DNA of 53,864 nucleotides from Streptococcus tangpeifui (GTDB lineage Bacteria > Bacillota > Bacilli > Lactobacillales > Streptococcaceae): contig NZ_JAAKDU010000014.1 in NCBI RefSeq assembly GCF_011038795.1, forward strand, positions 1-53,864, given 5' to 3'. Position numbers and translations under genes: made by a program. This document shows, one piece after another, positions 35,275 to 43,714 of this stretch (the first letter of the stretch is position 1; each line of letters begins with the position of its first letter). Under the pieces are notes generated by a model, which ran no database searches, was not told where the DNA came from, and worked only from the letters and a program-made list of their open reading frames with translations.

Positions 35275-36258
35275 ATGACAGGAACCAAGCAGTACAATTG
35301 GGCAACCTTAGGAACGGGTGTCATTGCTAATGAATTAGCCCAGGCCTTGCAGACTCAGGGCAGAAAACTCTACTCAGTTGCTAATCGCACCTATGAAAAG
35401 GGTGTAGCCTTCGCTGAAAAATATGGGATTGAGAAAGTCTATGACAAGATTGATGAAGTGTTTGAAGATCCAGCCGTTGATATTATTTATATCTCAACAC
35501 CCCACAATACTCATATCAATTTTTTACGCAAGGCTTTGGCCCACGGTAAGCATGTGCTCTGCGAAAAGTCCATTACGCTCAACTCTGAGGAATTAGCGGA
35601 AGCTATTCACTTAGCTGAAGACAATCATGTTGTCTTAGCAGAAGCTATGACAATTTTCCACATGCCTATTTATCGCCAATTATCAGAGATTGTGAATTCG
35701 GGGAAATTGGGTGAACTCAAGCTTATCCAGATGAACTTTGGCAGCTATAAAGACTACGATATGACCAATCGCTTCTTTAGTCGCGATTTGGCGGGCGGTG
35801 CCTTATTGGATATCGGCGTCTACGCTTTGTCCTTTGTTCGCTGGTTTATGGCATCGAGCCCCAACCAGATAGCTTCGCAGGTTAAGCTGGCACCGACAGG
35901 TGTAGATGAACAGGTCGGTATCCTTCTGACCAATGACCAAGGCGAGATGGCGACTATTACCCTCAGCCTCCACGCTAAGCAGCCTAAACGGGGAACCATT
36001 GCTTATGATAAAGGCTATATCGAGATTTATGAGTATCCGCGCGGTCAAAAAGCAGTTATTACCTATACCGAGGATGGCCATCAAGAGGTGATCGAAGCAG
36101 GGGACACCGCTCAGGCTCTGGCCTACGAAGTCGCCGATATGGAAAAAGCGGTAGCAGGTATCGAGGATAGCATGCACCTGGACTATACACAAGATGTCAT
36201 GACCATCATGACCCAGCTGCGCCGAGAATGGGATATGACATATCCTGAGGAAGAATAA
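35275..36258 (+). CDS. Gfo/Idh/MocA-family oxidoreductase
   Basis: 327 residues. Rossmann start WATLGTGVIANELAQALQ, the EKxx motif HGKHVLCEKSITLNSEEL with the family Lys, and GGALLDIGVYALSFVRWF are diagnostic of NAD(P)-dependent sugar or trans-dihydrodiol dehydrogenases. Own promoter after the garR terminator, so it is not necessarily part of the diacid pathway. Substrate unknown. Confidence 0.88.
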   Translation: MTGTKQYNWATLGTGVIANELAQALQTQGRKLYSVANRTYEKGVAFAEKYGIEKVYDKIDEVFEDPAVDIIYISTPHNTHINFLRKALAHGKHVLCEKSITLNSEELAEAIHLAEDNHVVLAEAMTIFHMPIYRQLSEIVNSGKLGELKLIQMNFGSYKDYDMTNRFFSRDLAGGALLDIGVYALSFVRWFMASSPNQIASQVKLAPTGVDEQVGILLTNDQGEMATITLSLHAKQPKRGTIAYDKGYIEIYEYPRGQKAVITYTEDGHQEVIEAGDTAQALAYEVADMEKAVAGIEDSMHLDYTQDVMTIMTQLRREWDMTYPEEE

Positions 36259-36290
36259 TGAAAAGAGCTCCGTATAAGCGGGGCTGTTTT

Positions 36291-36440
36291 AGTAGGATTG
36301 TTAAAGGCTTGATAGCTAACTGTTCTGGCGAGTGGTGATACCGTGTGAGCAATTATCGTATTTTGGCGAATGTTTATACCGACGAAATTGTGATCGGAGT
36401 CTTTGCGGTGGGGCATGGGAAGGAAATCTATAAGAAGTGA
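36291..36440 (+). pseudogene. RelE/ParE-family toxin remnant with in-frame stop
   Basis: One frame reads SRIVKGLIANCSGEW, then TGA at 36336-36338, then YRVSNYRILANVYT.. ending VGHGKEIYKK. This is the C-terminal half of a RelE-type mRNA interferase (family pattern GxWxYRVGxYRI...VGHRxxVY). The N-terminal half is absent, a stop interrupts the conserved W-R-YRV stretch (CGA to TGA would explain it), and no antitoxin gene is adjacent. The remnant lies between the oxidoreductase gene and the Abi_2 gene. Confidence 0.65.
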
Positions 36441-36484
36441 GCTAGATGGCTTCATGCATTTGTCGTGCAATAAGCATCTCAATC

Positions 36485-36514
36485 TTGACAAACCTGAATT
36501 AATTTTAGTAAAAT
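36485..36514 (+). promoter_or_regulatory. Strong promoter upstream of the Abi_2 gene
   Basis: Consensus TTGACA, an 18-base spacer and TAAAAT. Transcription would begin near 36521, directly at the short RNA described next. Confidence 0.8.
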
Positions 36515-36520
36515 GAAATT

Positions 36521-36568
36521 AATAGGACCGCCCACCTCTCTCTGATGTGACAAGGCGGACATTTTTTT
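36521..36568 (+). ncRNA. Short structured RNA ending in a terminator, in front of the Abi_2 gene
   Basis: About 48 bases from the expected transcription start to a T7 tract. CCGCC (36528) pairs with GGCGG (36554), and the loop CACCTCTCTCTGATGTGACAA contains a CU-rich stretch. The promoter-hairpin-T run layout makes it an independent small RNA, or an attenuator for the gene 12 bases further on. Abi_2/AbiF-type genes are known to have a conserved upstream ncRNA that acts with the protein in a toxin-antitoxin-like way. This RNA is in the expected place. Confidence 0.65.
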
Positions 36569-36580
36569 ATGGATAATTGA

Positions 36581-37456
36581 ATGGAAATCAAAGAATTTAA
36601 GACTTTTGAAGAGCAGGTAGCCAAGCTAATTGAACACGGATGTGAGGATATAACTTCCAAGGAATATGCCATCACTATTCTGAAACGTATCAATTATTAT
36701 CGGCTAACTGCTTATTTTCTACCTTTTAGAGATGAAAAATCTCAAAAATATGATAGCAACAAGATATCCCTAGAAAAGGTCTACAGCATCTATCAGTTTG
36801 ACTCAAAACTCAGACTACTGTTAATGGAGTATCTTGAAGATATTGAGTTATATTTTAGAACACAAATAGCCTATCACCATTCTGAACAATATGGCGCTTT
36901 GGCTTATAAAAATAGGGAGAATTTTAACAAGTTTCATAAACACGATGAGTTTATGGATAATCTAAAAAAAGAATTGAGCTATCGAAGAAAGGATCCTGTT
37001 TACAAACATCATCAATTCAAGTATGATGGCGAATTCCCTCTTTGGGTCTTGGTTGAATTTTTCTCATTTGGTATGACTTCTAAATTTTATGCCGACAGTC
37101 CAAGTACAGTTCAAAGTCTTATTGCTAAAGACTTAAATATCAAGACAGCTCAAGTTCGTACTTACCTTGAAGTTGCAGTTGTCCTCAGAAACTATTGTGC
37201 ACATTATGGCAGATTATATTATAGAAGTTTCACGAAAGTTCCCAGACAGCTGCCGTCTTTTATGACTGAAAATATCAAAATTAAAAATCGCCTCATGGCA
37301 CAATTATACGCGATCAAACAACTATACATTGATAGCGATAAATGGAATAATTATTTTATTCCTCGTTTAAAAGACTTGTTTACTAAATACCAATCTAGTA
37401 TTCATTTACATCACTTAGGTTTTACAAGTGACTGGGAAGCTGTTTTGAAGAAATGA
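36581..37456 (+). CDS. Abi_2 family (AbiD/AbiF-like) abortive infection protein
   Basis: 291 residues. The N-terminal pattern TFEEQVAKLIEHGCEDI..AITILKRINYYRLTAYFLPF and the later WVLVEFFSFGMTSKFY and VVLRNYCAHYGRLYYR are typical of the Abi_2 family (PF07751). RNYCAH fits the R-x4-H motif of HEPN ribonucleases, so it is probably an RNase toxin that stops growth after phage infection. The start has only a weak ribosome site (TTATGGATAATTGA). AT-rich. It follows the short RNA and precedes the methyltransferase operon, which has its own promoter. Confidence 0.87.
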   Translation: MEIKEFKTFEEQVAKLIEHGCEDITSKEYAITILKRINYYRLTAYFLPFRDEKSQKYDSNKISLEKVYSIYQFDSKLRLLLMEYLEDIELYFRTQIAYHHSEQYGALAYKNRENFNKFHKHDEFMDNLKKELSYRRKDPVYKHHQFKYDGEFPLWVLVEFFSFGMTSKFYADSPSTVQSLIAKDLNIKTAQVRTYLEVAVVLRNYCAHYGRLYYRSFTKVPRQLPSFMTENIKIKNRLMAQLYAIKQLYIDSDKWNNYFIPRLKDLFTKYQSSIHLHHLGFTSDWEAVLKK

Positions 37457-37461
37457 CATGG

Positions 37462-37467
37462 TATAAT
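37462..37467 (+). promoter_or_regulatory. Extended -10 promoter of the methyltransferase operon
   Basis: TGG-TATAAT forms an extended -10 element 28 bases before the methyltransferase start codon. Confidence 0.6.
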
Positions 37468-37495
37468 ACTTATATAAAAGTGAAATGATATAAAA

Positions 37496-38749
37496 ATGAA
37501 AGCTAACATACAATACTTAGATTTATTTGCAGGTGCTGGAGGACTATCTGAGGGTTTTAAAAGAACTGGGAATTATAGACCGATTGCTCATATTGAAATG
37601 AACAAGCATGCTTGTGATACCCTCAAATCAAGACTTGCCTATTATTATTTGCAGGAAAATAATAGAACAGAATTTTATTATGATTACCTAAGGAATAATA
37701 TTTCAAGGGATAAACTTTGGAAAGCTATACCTCAGAATATATTGGAAAGTGTCTTGAATACTGAACTTAGTGAGAATAATTTAGAAGAGGTCTTCGAGAA
37801 AGTTGATAAATTAGTTGCAGACTCGGAAACAAAAACGATAGACTTAGTGATAGGAGGTCCACCTTGCCAAGCATATTCAATTATGGGCAGATCAGTCAGT
37901 AGTAATGGCATGAAGGATGATCCGCGGAATTATCTTTATAAATTATATGTTAAATTTATAAGTTACTATTCCCCAAAAGTATTTATATTTGAAAATGTAC
38001 CAGGGTTATTAACAGCAGGAAACGGTTTAATTCTTTCGGATATAATCGAATCTTTCAAAAATATTGGTTATAATTTAGAGTATAAAATTTTAGATTCCGC
38101 GAATTTTGGAGTACTTCAGAATAGGAAGCGAGTTATCATAATTGGTTGGAAAAAGGGACTTAATTTTTCTTATCCAAAATTCAAAGATGTCTATAATTCA
38201 AATATTACTGTAAATTCCATACTAGAAGATTTAGCGGCTGTTCCTATAAACTCTACAAATAATACTTATATTAAAGAACCGAATGAATACTTAGTGAGGA
38301 GCGGAATTAGAGATGACAATAGCCCGTTGACTTGGCATACAGTTAGATACACAAATAGTAACGATAGAAAAATTTATAGAGAAGTTATTGAACGGTGGAA
38401 TACCTATGGTGAACGTTTAAAATATGATATGCTTCCGGAGAGTTTGATTACTCATCAAAATAAGAAATCATTTCTTGATAGATTTAAGGTATTAGGAGCA
38501 AATTTGCCAACATCTCATACAATGATTGCTCATATTGCAAAGGACGGACACTATTTTATCCATCCAGATATTAAACAATGTCGTTCAATTTCTGTTAGGG
38601 AGGCAGCTAGGATTCAATCATTTCCTGATAATTATTTTTTTGAGGGTCCAAGAACATCAGCGTTTACACAGATAGGAAATGCTGTTCCACCACTAATGGC
38701 TTATTACATCGCTGATAAGTTAAAGGAGTTCTTTACAAAGGAGGATTAG
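37496..38749 (+). CDS. DNA (cytosine-5)-methyltransferase
   Basis: 417 residues. Motif I YLDLFAGAGGLSEGF (about 7-21), motif IV GGPPCQAYS with catalytic Cys about 124, motif VI FENVPGLL, motif VIII QNRKRVIIIGW, and motifs IX-X RSISVREAARIQSFPDNYFF...QIGNAVPPLMA are all intact. It should methylate cytosine in an unknown site. No recognisable restriction nuclease adjoins; instead two genes with ATPase and receiver domains follow closely (3 and 10 bases). AT-rich and likely acquired. Confidence 0.92.
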   Translation: MKANIQYLDLFAGAGGLSEGFKRTGNYRPIAHIEMNKHACDTLKSRLAYYYLQENNRTEFYYDYLRNNISRDKLWKAIPQNILESVLNTELSENNLEEVFEKVDKLVADSETKTIDLVIGGPPCQAYSIMGRSVSSNGMKDDPRNYLYKLYVKFISYYSPKVFIFENVPGLLTAGNGLILSDIIESFKNIGYNLEYKILDSANFGVLQNRKRVIIIGWKKGLNFSYPKFKDVYNSNITVNSILEDLAAVPINSTNNTYIKEPNEYLVRSGIRDDNSPLTWHTVRYTNSNDRKIYREVIERWNTYGERLKYDMLPESLITHQNKKSFLDRFKVLGANLPTSHTMIAHIAKDGHYFIHPDIKQCRSISVREAARIQSFPDNYFFEGPRTSAFTQIGNAVPPLMAYYIADKLKEFFTKED

Positions 38750-38752
38750 CAG

Positions 38753-40840
38753 ATGACAGAGGTTAAATTTAGACCAAAAGCTCAGATATTAATACAATTA
38801 GGCGATCAATTGATAAAGAACGAAGGAATCGCTCTATTAGAGCTTATTAAGAATGCTTATGATGCTGATGCAACTGTCTGTAACCTTGAATTAAGTTATC
38901 TTGATTCTGAAATGATGGGTGAAATCATAATTGAGGATAATGGTTTGGGTATGTCTTTTGAAACGATTAGAGATGTCTGGATGCAACCAGGAAATACTCA
39001 TAAAAAAGATCAAGTAATCCAAGGAAAAACCACTCGCTTAGGCCGACTTCCGATTGGTGAAAAGGGAATCGGTCGTTTTGGTATTCACAAATTAGGTAAA
39101 GAAATAGAAATAGTTTCTAGGGCTGAAGGGAAGAAAGAGGTATATTTTAAAATTGATTGGGAGCAGTTTGACTCCAGTCAATTTTTAGATGAAATTCCAA
39201 TTGTTATAGAGGAGAGAATTCCAGAGAAGTTTGTCAACAATACAGGAACATGGATAAGAATAAGACATATTGAAGTTTGGAACAAGAAAAAATTTAGAGA
39301 TACTTATCGTCAGATCACGTCTTTAAATTCGCCATTTGAGTCTTTAGAATCTTTTACAGTCAATGTTGATACTACGAATAGTGACTGGATAGAGGGAATA
39401 ATAAACTTTAGTGAGATAAAAGAGTATGCCTTGTACCAGTCTAATGCACAATTCATAGATGGCAATATAAAAAATTTTAAATATAAATTTTTACCTTATG
39501 ATAATATGTCTGTAGCAAAAAGGAAAGTTGAAAAAAAACAAATTCCCTTGAATTTTTCAGATGATGGTAAGAAAAAAGACCCTGCTCAGTTTTTTGATAC
39601 TTTAAGTGATAAATTCATGTCAGAGTATGGAATTAATGATTTTAGTATTGAACTTTATGTATTTGATAAATCTTCGGAAGTAACTAGATTCATTAATCAA
39701 GGGAAACAATCATTTAAAGAGTATCTAAATGATAATGGGGGAATACGTATTTATCGTGACAATATGCGAGTGCTTGATTACGGTGAGAAAGGTAATGACT
39801 GGTTAAGTCTAGATTCTAAGCGTGTTAATAACCCTGCTAGTTCATTAAGTAATAATATTATCTTAGGAGCTATCTCTTTGAAGAGAGATAGCAGTTCTGG
39901 GTTGATTGAGAAAGCTAACCGAGAAGGTTTTATTGATAATAAAAGTTATGAGATTTTCGAGAAGATTATTGAAAAATACCTGTTTGAATTTACTAAAGAA
40001 AGGAATATTGATAAAGATAGGCTACGTCAATCTTTAAAAGAAGATAATAAAGAAATTGCTGACCTTGTTGGAGAAATTAATGATTCTATACAAAAGTTGG
40101 ATATTGATAAAAAATTAAAATCTCAAATCAATAAAAAACTGAACAGGGTAAAGTCTGAGTATAAGTTTATTAAAGAAACTTACGTTAAAACTTCGTCGGC
40201 TACAAGTAGTTATGCTATTGTTATTCACGAGATGGAGAAAATTGTCAAAGAGTTGTCTGGTATTTCTTGGAATTCTAATGAGATTGATAGGATAGATAAA
40301 TTAACGCATAGGTTAAGAGATGTTATCGAAGGATACACCTCTATTTTGAGAAATAGGAGAAAGTCAAATTATTCAGTTAATGAAATCATCGAAGATTCCT
40401 TATTTAACGTTGAATTTAGGTTAGAAGCCCATAAGGTGAATTTAGAGACACCATACAAGAAAAAAGAGTTCACTGTATCTTGTGATAAAGGTTTAATAAT
40501 TTCGGCCATTATGAATATTATTGATAATTCAATATATTGGACTCACAGAGCAAAGAATTCTCAAAATAAAATACTCATTGATACGAAACTTTCTGAGGAC
40601 AATAGAGTTGAAATTATGATTGCAGATAATGGAGTTGGTTTTCAAGGAAATCCAGAAGATATGATTAGACCTTTTGTTGGAGAAAAGCAAGGCGGATTAG
40701 GTTTAGGACTAAATATCGTTAATGAAATTATGAATTCTCAAAAAGGTCAGTTGCTTTTTCCGGATAATGATTCGGTAGATGTCCCAGAAGAGTATAAATC
40801 TGGAGCAATAATTATTTTAAGTATTCCACAATCAAATTAG
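38753..40840 (+). CDS. Double GHKL ATPase (MORC/Hsp90-like N-terminus, histidine-kinase-like C-terminus)
   Basis: 695 residues. The N-terminal GHKL ATPase has the N box LIKNAYDADA (about 31-40), EDNGLGM (about 61) and GEKGIGRFGIHKLG (about 102), the pattern of MORC/Hsp90/MutL-type ATPases. A helical region follows (about 420-560) with SYAIVIHEMEKIVKEL, whose His could be a phosphoacceptor. The C-terminal GHKL unit has MNIIDNSIYWT, IADNGVGF and GGLGLGLNIV, as in sensor kinases. No membrane segment. Together with the receiver-like gene downstream it could form a phosphorelay that controls or effects defence. Function not known. Confidence 0.82.
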   Translation: MTEVKFRPKAQILIQLGDQLIKNEGIALLELIKNAYDADATVCNLELSYLDSEMMGEIIIEDNGLGMSFETIRDVWMQPGNTHKKDQVIQGKTTRLGRLPIGEKGIGRFGIHKLGKEIEIVSRAEGKKEVYFKIDWEQFDSSQFLDEIPIVIEERIPEKFVNNTGTWIRIRHIEVWNKKKFRDTYRQITSLNSPFESLESFTVNVDTTNSDWIEGIINFSEIKEYALYQSNAQFIDGNIKNFKYKFLPYDNMSVAKRKVEKKQIPLNFSDDGKKKDPAQFFDTLSDKFMSEYGINDFSIELYVFDKSSEVTRFINQGKQSFKEYLNDNGGIRIYRDNMRVLDYGEKGNDWLSLDSKRVNNPASSLSNNIILGAISLKRDSSSGLIEKANREGFIDNKSYEIFEKIIEKYLFEFTKERNIDKDRLRQSLKEDNKEIADLVGEINDSIQKLDIDKKLKSQINKKLNRVKSEYKFIKETYVKTSSATSSYAIVIHEMEKIVKELSGISWNSNEIDRIDKLTHRLRDVIEGYTSILRNRRKSNYSVNEIIEDSLFNVEFRLEAHKVNLETPYKKKEFTVSCDKGLIISAIMNIIDNSIYWTHRAKNSQNKILIDTKLSEDNRVEIMIADNGVGFQGNPEDMIRPFVGEKQGGLGLGLNIVNEIMNSQKGQLLFPDNDSVDVPEEYKSGAIIILSIPQSN

Positions 40841-40850
40841 AGGAGAAAAG

Positions 40851-42248
40851 ATGAGTGTTTTACCAAATAATGGTTCCATTGTTATTTTGGATGATCAGAT
40901 AAATGAGGCGGAACCATTGATAAGATTTTTGTCTAAAGAAAATAAGTCTTTTAGATATTTTGATGGGCACAAGAGCAGTTTACCAAGTGATGAAGGCCTC
41001 AAAGAGGCAGTTCGTGTTTTATTTTTAGATTATAATTTAACTTCAGGAACTAGTGGAACAAACCACATTGCAACAATCACATCTAATTTAAGCAAAATCA
41101 TCCCTAAAAATAATGGTCCTTATTTTACCTTGTTGTGGAGCAAAAATAAGGATGATGCAGAGGAATTTGAGAATGAGTTGGCGAGATATACAGAAGATTA
41201 TCCTTATTTACAACCTGTTAAGGTGAAGAATCTAAGTAAAAGTGAGTATTTTGAATCAGAAAATGAAGCATATAAATTTAAGCCTACAAAAGAAAAAGAT
41301 CTTAAAGATATAATTTATCAAACAATTGGCGAACTTGAATTGTTAGAGTTTTATTCTCATTGGGAAAATCAAGTTCTTTTAACAAGTCAAAAGTTGCTCA
41401 ATAAAACATCTGAGATTGACTTAGATGCTAGGAATTTAGTGCATTTGCTGGCAGAAATCAATCTAGAGCAGTCAATGAAAGGAATGGAGGATGCGAAACT
41501 GATTTCTGCAGCGTATCAGAGTTTGAATAGTGTATATTCGTCGTATTTAAATCATAAAATAGAAGATATTTCCCTCAACAATCAAGCATTTTCAGGCCTA
41601 TCAACCCAAAATAGTGGGTATAATGTTAACAAAAAAAGGCTGAATAGGTGGTTAAATATTAATACTTTAGATAATCCCACTCACATTGGTAAGGTTTTTT
41701 GTGAAGAAGAATCTTTCTTTTTGGATTATAATCTTGTTAAAAATACTAATAATAGAGGCGAGTTCGTTAGGATTGCTCAAGAGAAAAAGGCTGATGAGGA
41801 CTATCTTCAGTTCATTGGCCTTGAAATTAGTCCAGAATGTGATGTTGCTCAGGATAAAAGAAATTTTTATAGAGTAATTCCTGGAATTATTATTTCTTCG
41901 TCACTGATGAAATCTGTTTTTGATGAAATAACAAAAGGTCTGGATAAGGGTGCTAAAAATAACTCTCTAATTTATTTTTGCAAAAACTCTGGAGAGGTAC
42001 AATTCAGTAAATTACCCAAATCGATTTTCTGCCTTCCAGAGTTTGAATTAAAAGATGGAGAACAATTAAAAGATGTATTTATGATATTAGATTTATCTCA
42101 ACTTAAGACAATACCAGTAACAAAAGATGGAGATCGAGATTATTTAGAAGGTAAGAGAGGCTTGTTTTCTTTGAACAGTGATATTTTACAATCGATTAAA
42201 AATCAGCTTGCAGAGATTATTCAAAAAAAGGGCTACCAACAATTATAA
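40851..42248 (+). CDS. Receiver-domain protein with unknown C-terminal effector region
   Basis: 465 residues. The first 100 residues form a response-receiver-like domain: acidic pair in IVILDDQINEAE (about 14-15), phosphoacceptor Asp about 60 in VLFLDYNLTSG, and LLWSKNK near 98 for the conserved Lys. The rest has no DNA-binding motif that I recognise. LEISPECDVAQDKRNFYRVIPG (about 325-345) is a distinctive motif, perhaps a metal site (Cys, Asp). It ends the methyltransferase-GHKL operon, followed by a strong terminator. Start follows GAGGAG. It may be the restriction or killing component, which is inference. Confidence 0.75.
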   Translation: MSVLPNNGSIVILDDQINEAEPLIRFLSKENKSFRYFDGHKSSLPSDEGLKEAVRVLFLDYNLTSGTSGTNHIATITSNLSKIIPKNNGPYFTLLWSKNKDDAEEFENELARYTEDYPYLQPVKVKNLSKSEYFESENEAYKFKPTKEKDLKDIIYQTIGELELLEFYSHWENQVLLTSQKLLNKTSEIDLDARNLVHLLAEINLEQSMKGMEDAKLISAAYQSLNSVYSSYLNHKIEDISLNNQAFSGLSTQNSGYNVNKKRLNRWLNINTLDNPTHIGKVFCEEESFFLDYNLVKNTNNRGEFVRIAQEKKADEDYLQFIGLEISPECDVAQDKRNFYRVIPGIIISSSLMKSVFDEITKGLDKGAKNNSLIYFCKNSGEVQFSKLPKSIFCLPEFELKDGEQLKDVFMILDLSQLKTIPVTKDGDRDYLEGKRGLFSLNSDILQSIKNQLAEIIQKKGYQQL

Positions 42249-42253
42249 AATAT

Positions 42254-42289
42254 AAGTTCGAGTTCAAGTAGATTGAACCGAACTTTTTT
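42254..42289 (+). terminator. Terminator of the methyltransferase-GHKL-receiver operon
   Basis: AAGTTCG.GTTCAA pairs with TTGAAC.CGAACTT around GTAGA and is followed by TTTTTTG. Confidence 0.9.
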
Positions 42290-42291
42290 GT

Positions 42292-42392
42292 TATAATATT
42301 CCTATATAATTCGTAAAAAGCGTCTGGTTTTTGCGTGGTTTGCTGGTTTGGGTGCGCAGGCACTCGTGATTGTTTTATATTGAGGTATCTTA
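42292..42392 (+). promoter_or_regulatory. purD promoter and leader ending in GTATCTTA
   Basis: TATAAT at 42292-42297 restarts transcription after the defence operon. The leader contains GTGC-GCAG-GCAC and ends TTGAGGTATCTTA (42380-42392) three bases before the purD ATG. The 3' end matches the repeat family found before purM, purE and purB, but the 5' part is not clearly related. GAGG may serve as ribosome site. Confidence 0.5.
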
Positions 42393-42395
42393 GCT

Positions 42396-43655
42396 ATGAA
42401 ACTTTTGGTTGTTGGTTCTGGCGGTCGTGAGCATGCGATTGCGAGGAAGTTGTTGGAGTCTCCGCAGGTTGAGCAGGTCTTTGTGGCGCCCGGCAATGAC
42501 GGGATGACGTTGGATGGTTTGGAAATTGTAAATATCGGAATTTCCGAACATTCTGCTTTGATTGATTTTGCAAAGAGCAATGATATTGCTTGGACTTTTA
42601 TTGGCCCTGATGATGCGTTGGCAGCTGGCATCGTTGATGATTTTAACCAAGCTGGACTCAAAGCTTTTGGTCCGACTAAGTTAGCAGCGGAGCTGGAGTG
42701 GTCGAAAGATTTTGCTAAGGAAATCATGGTCAAATACGGCGTTCCGACAGCAGCCTATGGCACATTTTCCGACTTTGAGGAAGCCAAGGCTTATATTGAA
42801 AAGCAAGGCGCTCCAATCGTCGTCAAGGCTGATGGTTTGGCGCTGGGCAAGGGTGTGGTCGTAGCTGAAACCGTGGAGCAAGCAGTCGAAGCAGCTCGTG
42901 AGATGCTTTTGGACAATAAGTTTGGTAATTCGGGTGCGCGTGTAGTTATCGAAGAGTTTCTGGACGGTGAGGAGTTCTCCCTCTTTGCCTTGGTCAACGG
43001 CGATAAGTTTTACATCCTGCCGACAGCTCAGGATCACAAACGGGTCTATGACGGCGATAAGGGGCCAAATACAGGAGGCATGGGAGCTTATGCACCAGTT
43101 CCCCACCTACCGCAAAGCGTAATTGACCAGTCGGTTGACAGCATTGTCAAGCCAGTGCTTGATGGCATGATTAGGGAAGGGCGTCCTTATTTGGGCGTGC
43201 TTTACGCGGGGCTTATCTTGACCAAGGATGGTCCTAAGGTCATCGAGTTCAACTCCCGCTTTGGCGATCCTGAGACTCAGATTATCCTGCCGCGCCTGAC
43301 TTCGGATTTTGCGCAGAACATCACGGACATTTTGGCTGGTAAGGAGCCTGACATCACTTGGCTAGACGCGGGTGTGACCCTCGGTGTGGTGGTCGCTTCA
43401 GATGGCTATCCGCTGGCCTACGAAAAAGGCGTGGCTTTACCAGAAAAGACCGACGGCGACATTATCACCTATTATGCAGGCGCTAAGTTTGCGGAAAATA
43501 GCAAAGCGCTGCTGTCAAATGGCGGCCGTGTCTACATGCTAGTCACCACAGCCGACAGCGTCAAAGCTGCGCAGGACAAAATCTATAAGAAACTTGCCCA
43601 ACAAGAAACAGCAGGCCTCTTTTACCGACATGACATCGGAAGCAAAGCTTTATAA
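42396..43655 (+). CDS. purD: GAR synthetase (phosphoribosylamine-glycine ligase)
   Basis: 419 residues, ATP-grasp. KLLVVGSGGREHAIARKL, APGNDGM, the ATP loop VVKADGLALGKGVVVAET, GGMGAYAPVPHL and IEFNSRFGDPETQ are diagnostic. It joins phosphoribosylamine and glycine. It is separated from purH by 20 kb of accessory genes and has its own promoter. Confidence 0.97.
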   Translation: MKLLVVGSGGREHAIARKLLESPQVEQVFVAPGNDGMTLDGLEIVNIGISEHSALIDFAKSNDIAWTFIGPDDALAAGIVDDFNQAGLKAFGPTKLAAELEWSKDFAKEIMVKYGVPTAAYGTFSDFEEAKAYIEKQGAPIVVKADGLALGKGVVVAETVEQAVEAAREMLLDNKFGNSGARVVIEEFLDGEEFSLFALVNGDKFYILPTAQDHKRVYDGDKGPNTGGMGAYAPVPHLPQSVIDQSVDSIVKPVLDGMIREGRPYLGVLYAGLILTKDGPKVIEFNSRFGDPETQIILPRLTSDFAQNITDILAGKEPDITWLDAGVTLGVVVASDGYPLAYEKGVALPEKTDGDIITYYAGAKFAENSKALLSNGGRVYMLVTTADSVKAAQDKIYKKLAQQETAGLFYRHDIGSKAL

Positions 43656-43714
43656 TTCAGGCGCATTAAATATTGAGACATGAGGCTTGAATATAAAATT
43701 TTGGTGTTTGAAAA

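Noticed and set aside
42271..42284. PurBox-like CCGAACTTT upstream of purD
   Set aside because: It is the 3' arm of the terminator stem of the preceding operon, so the match is probably incidental.
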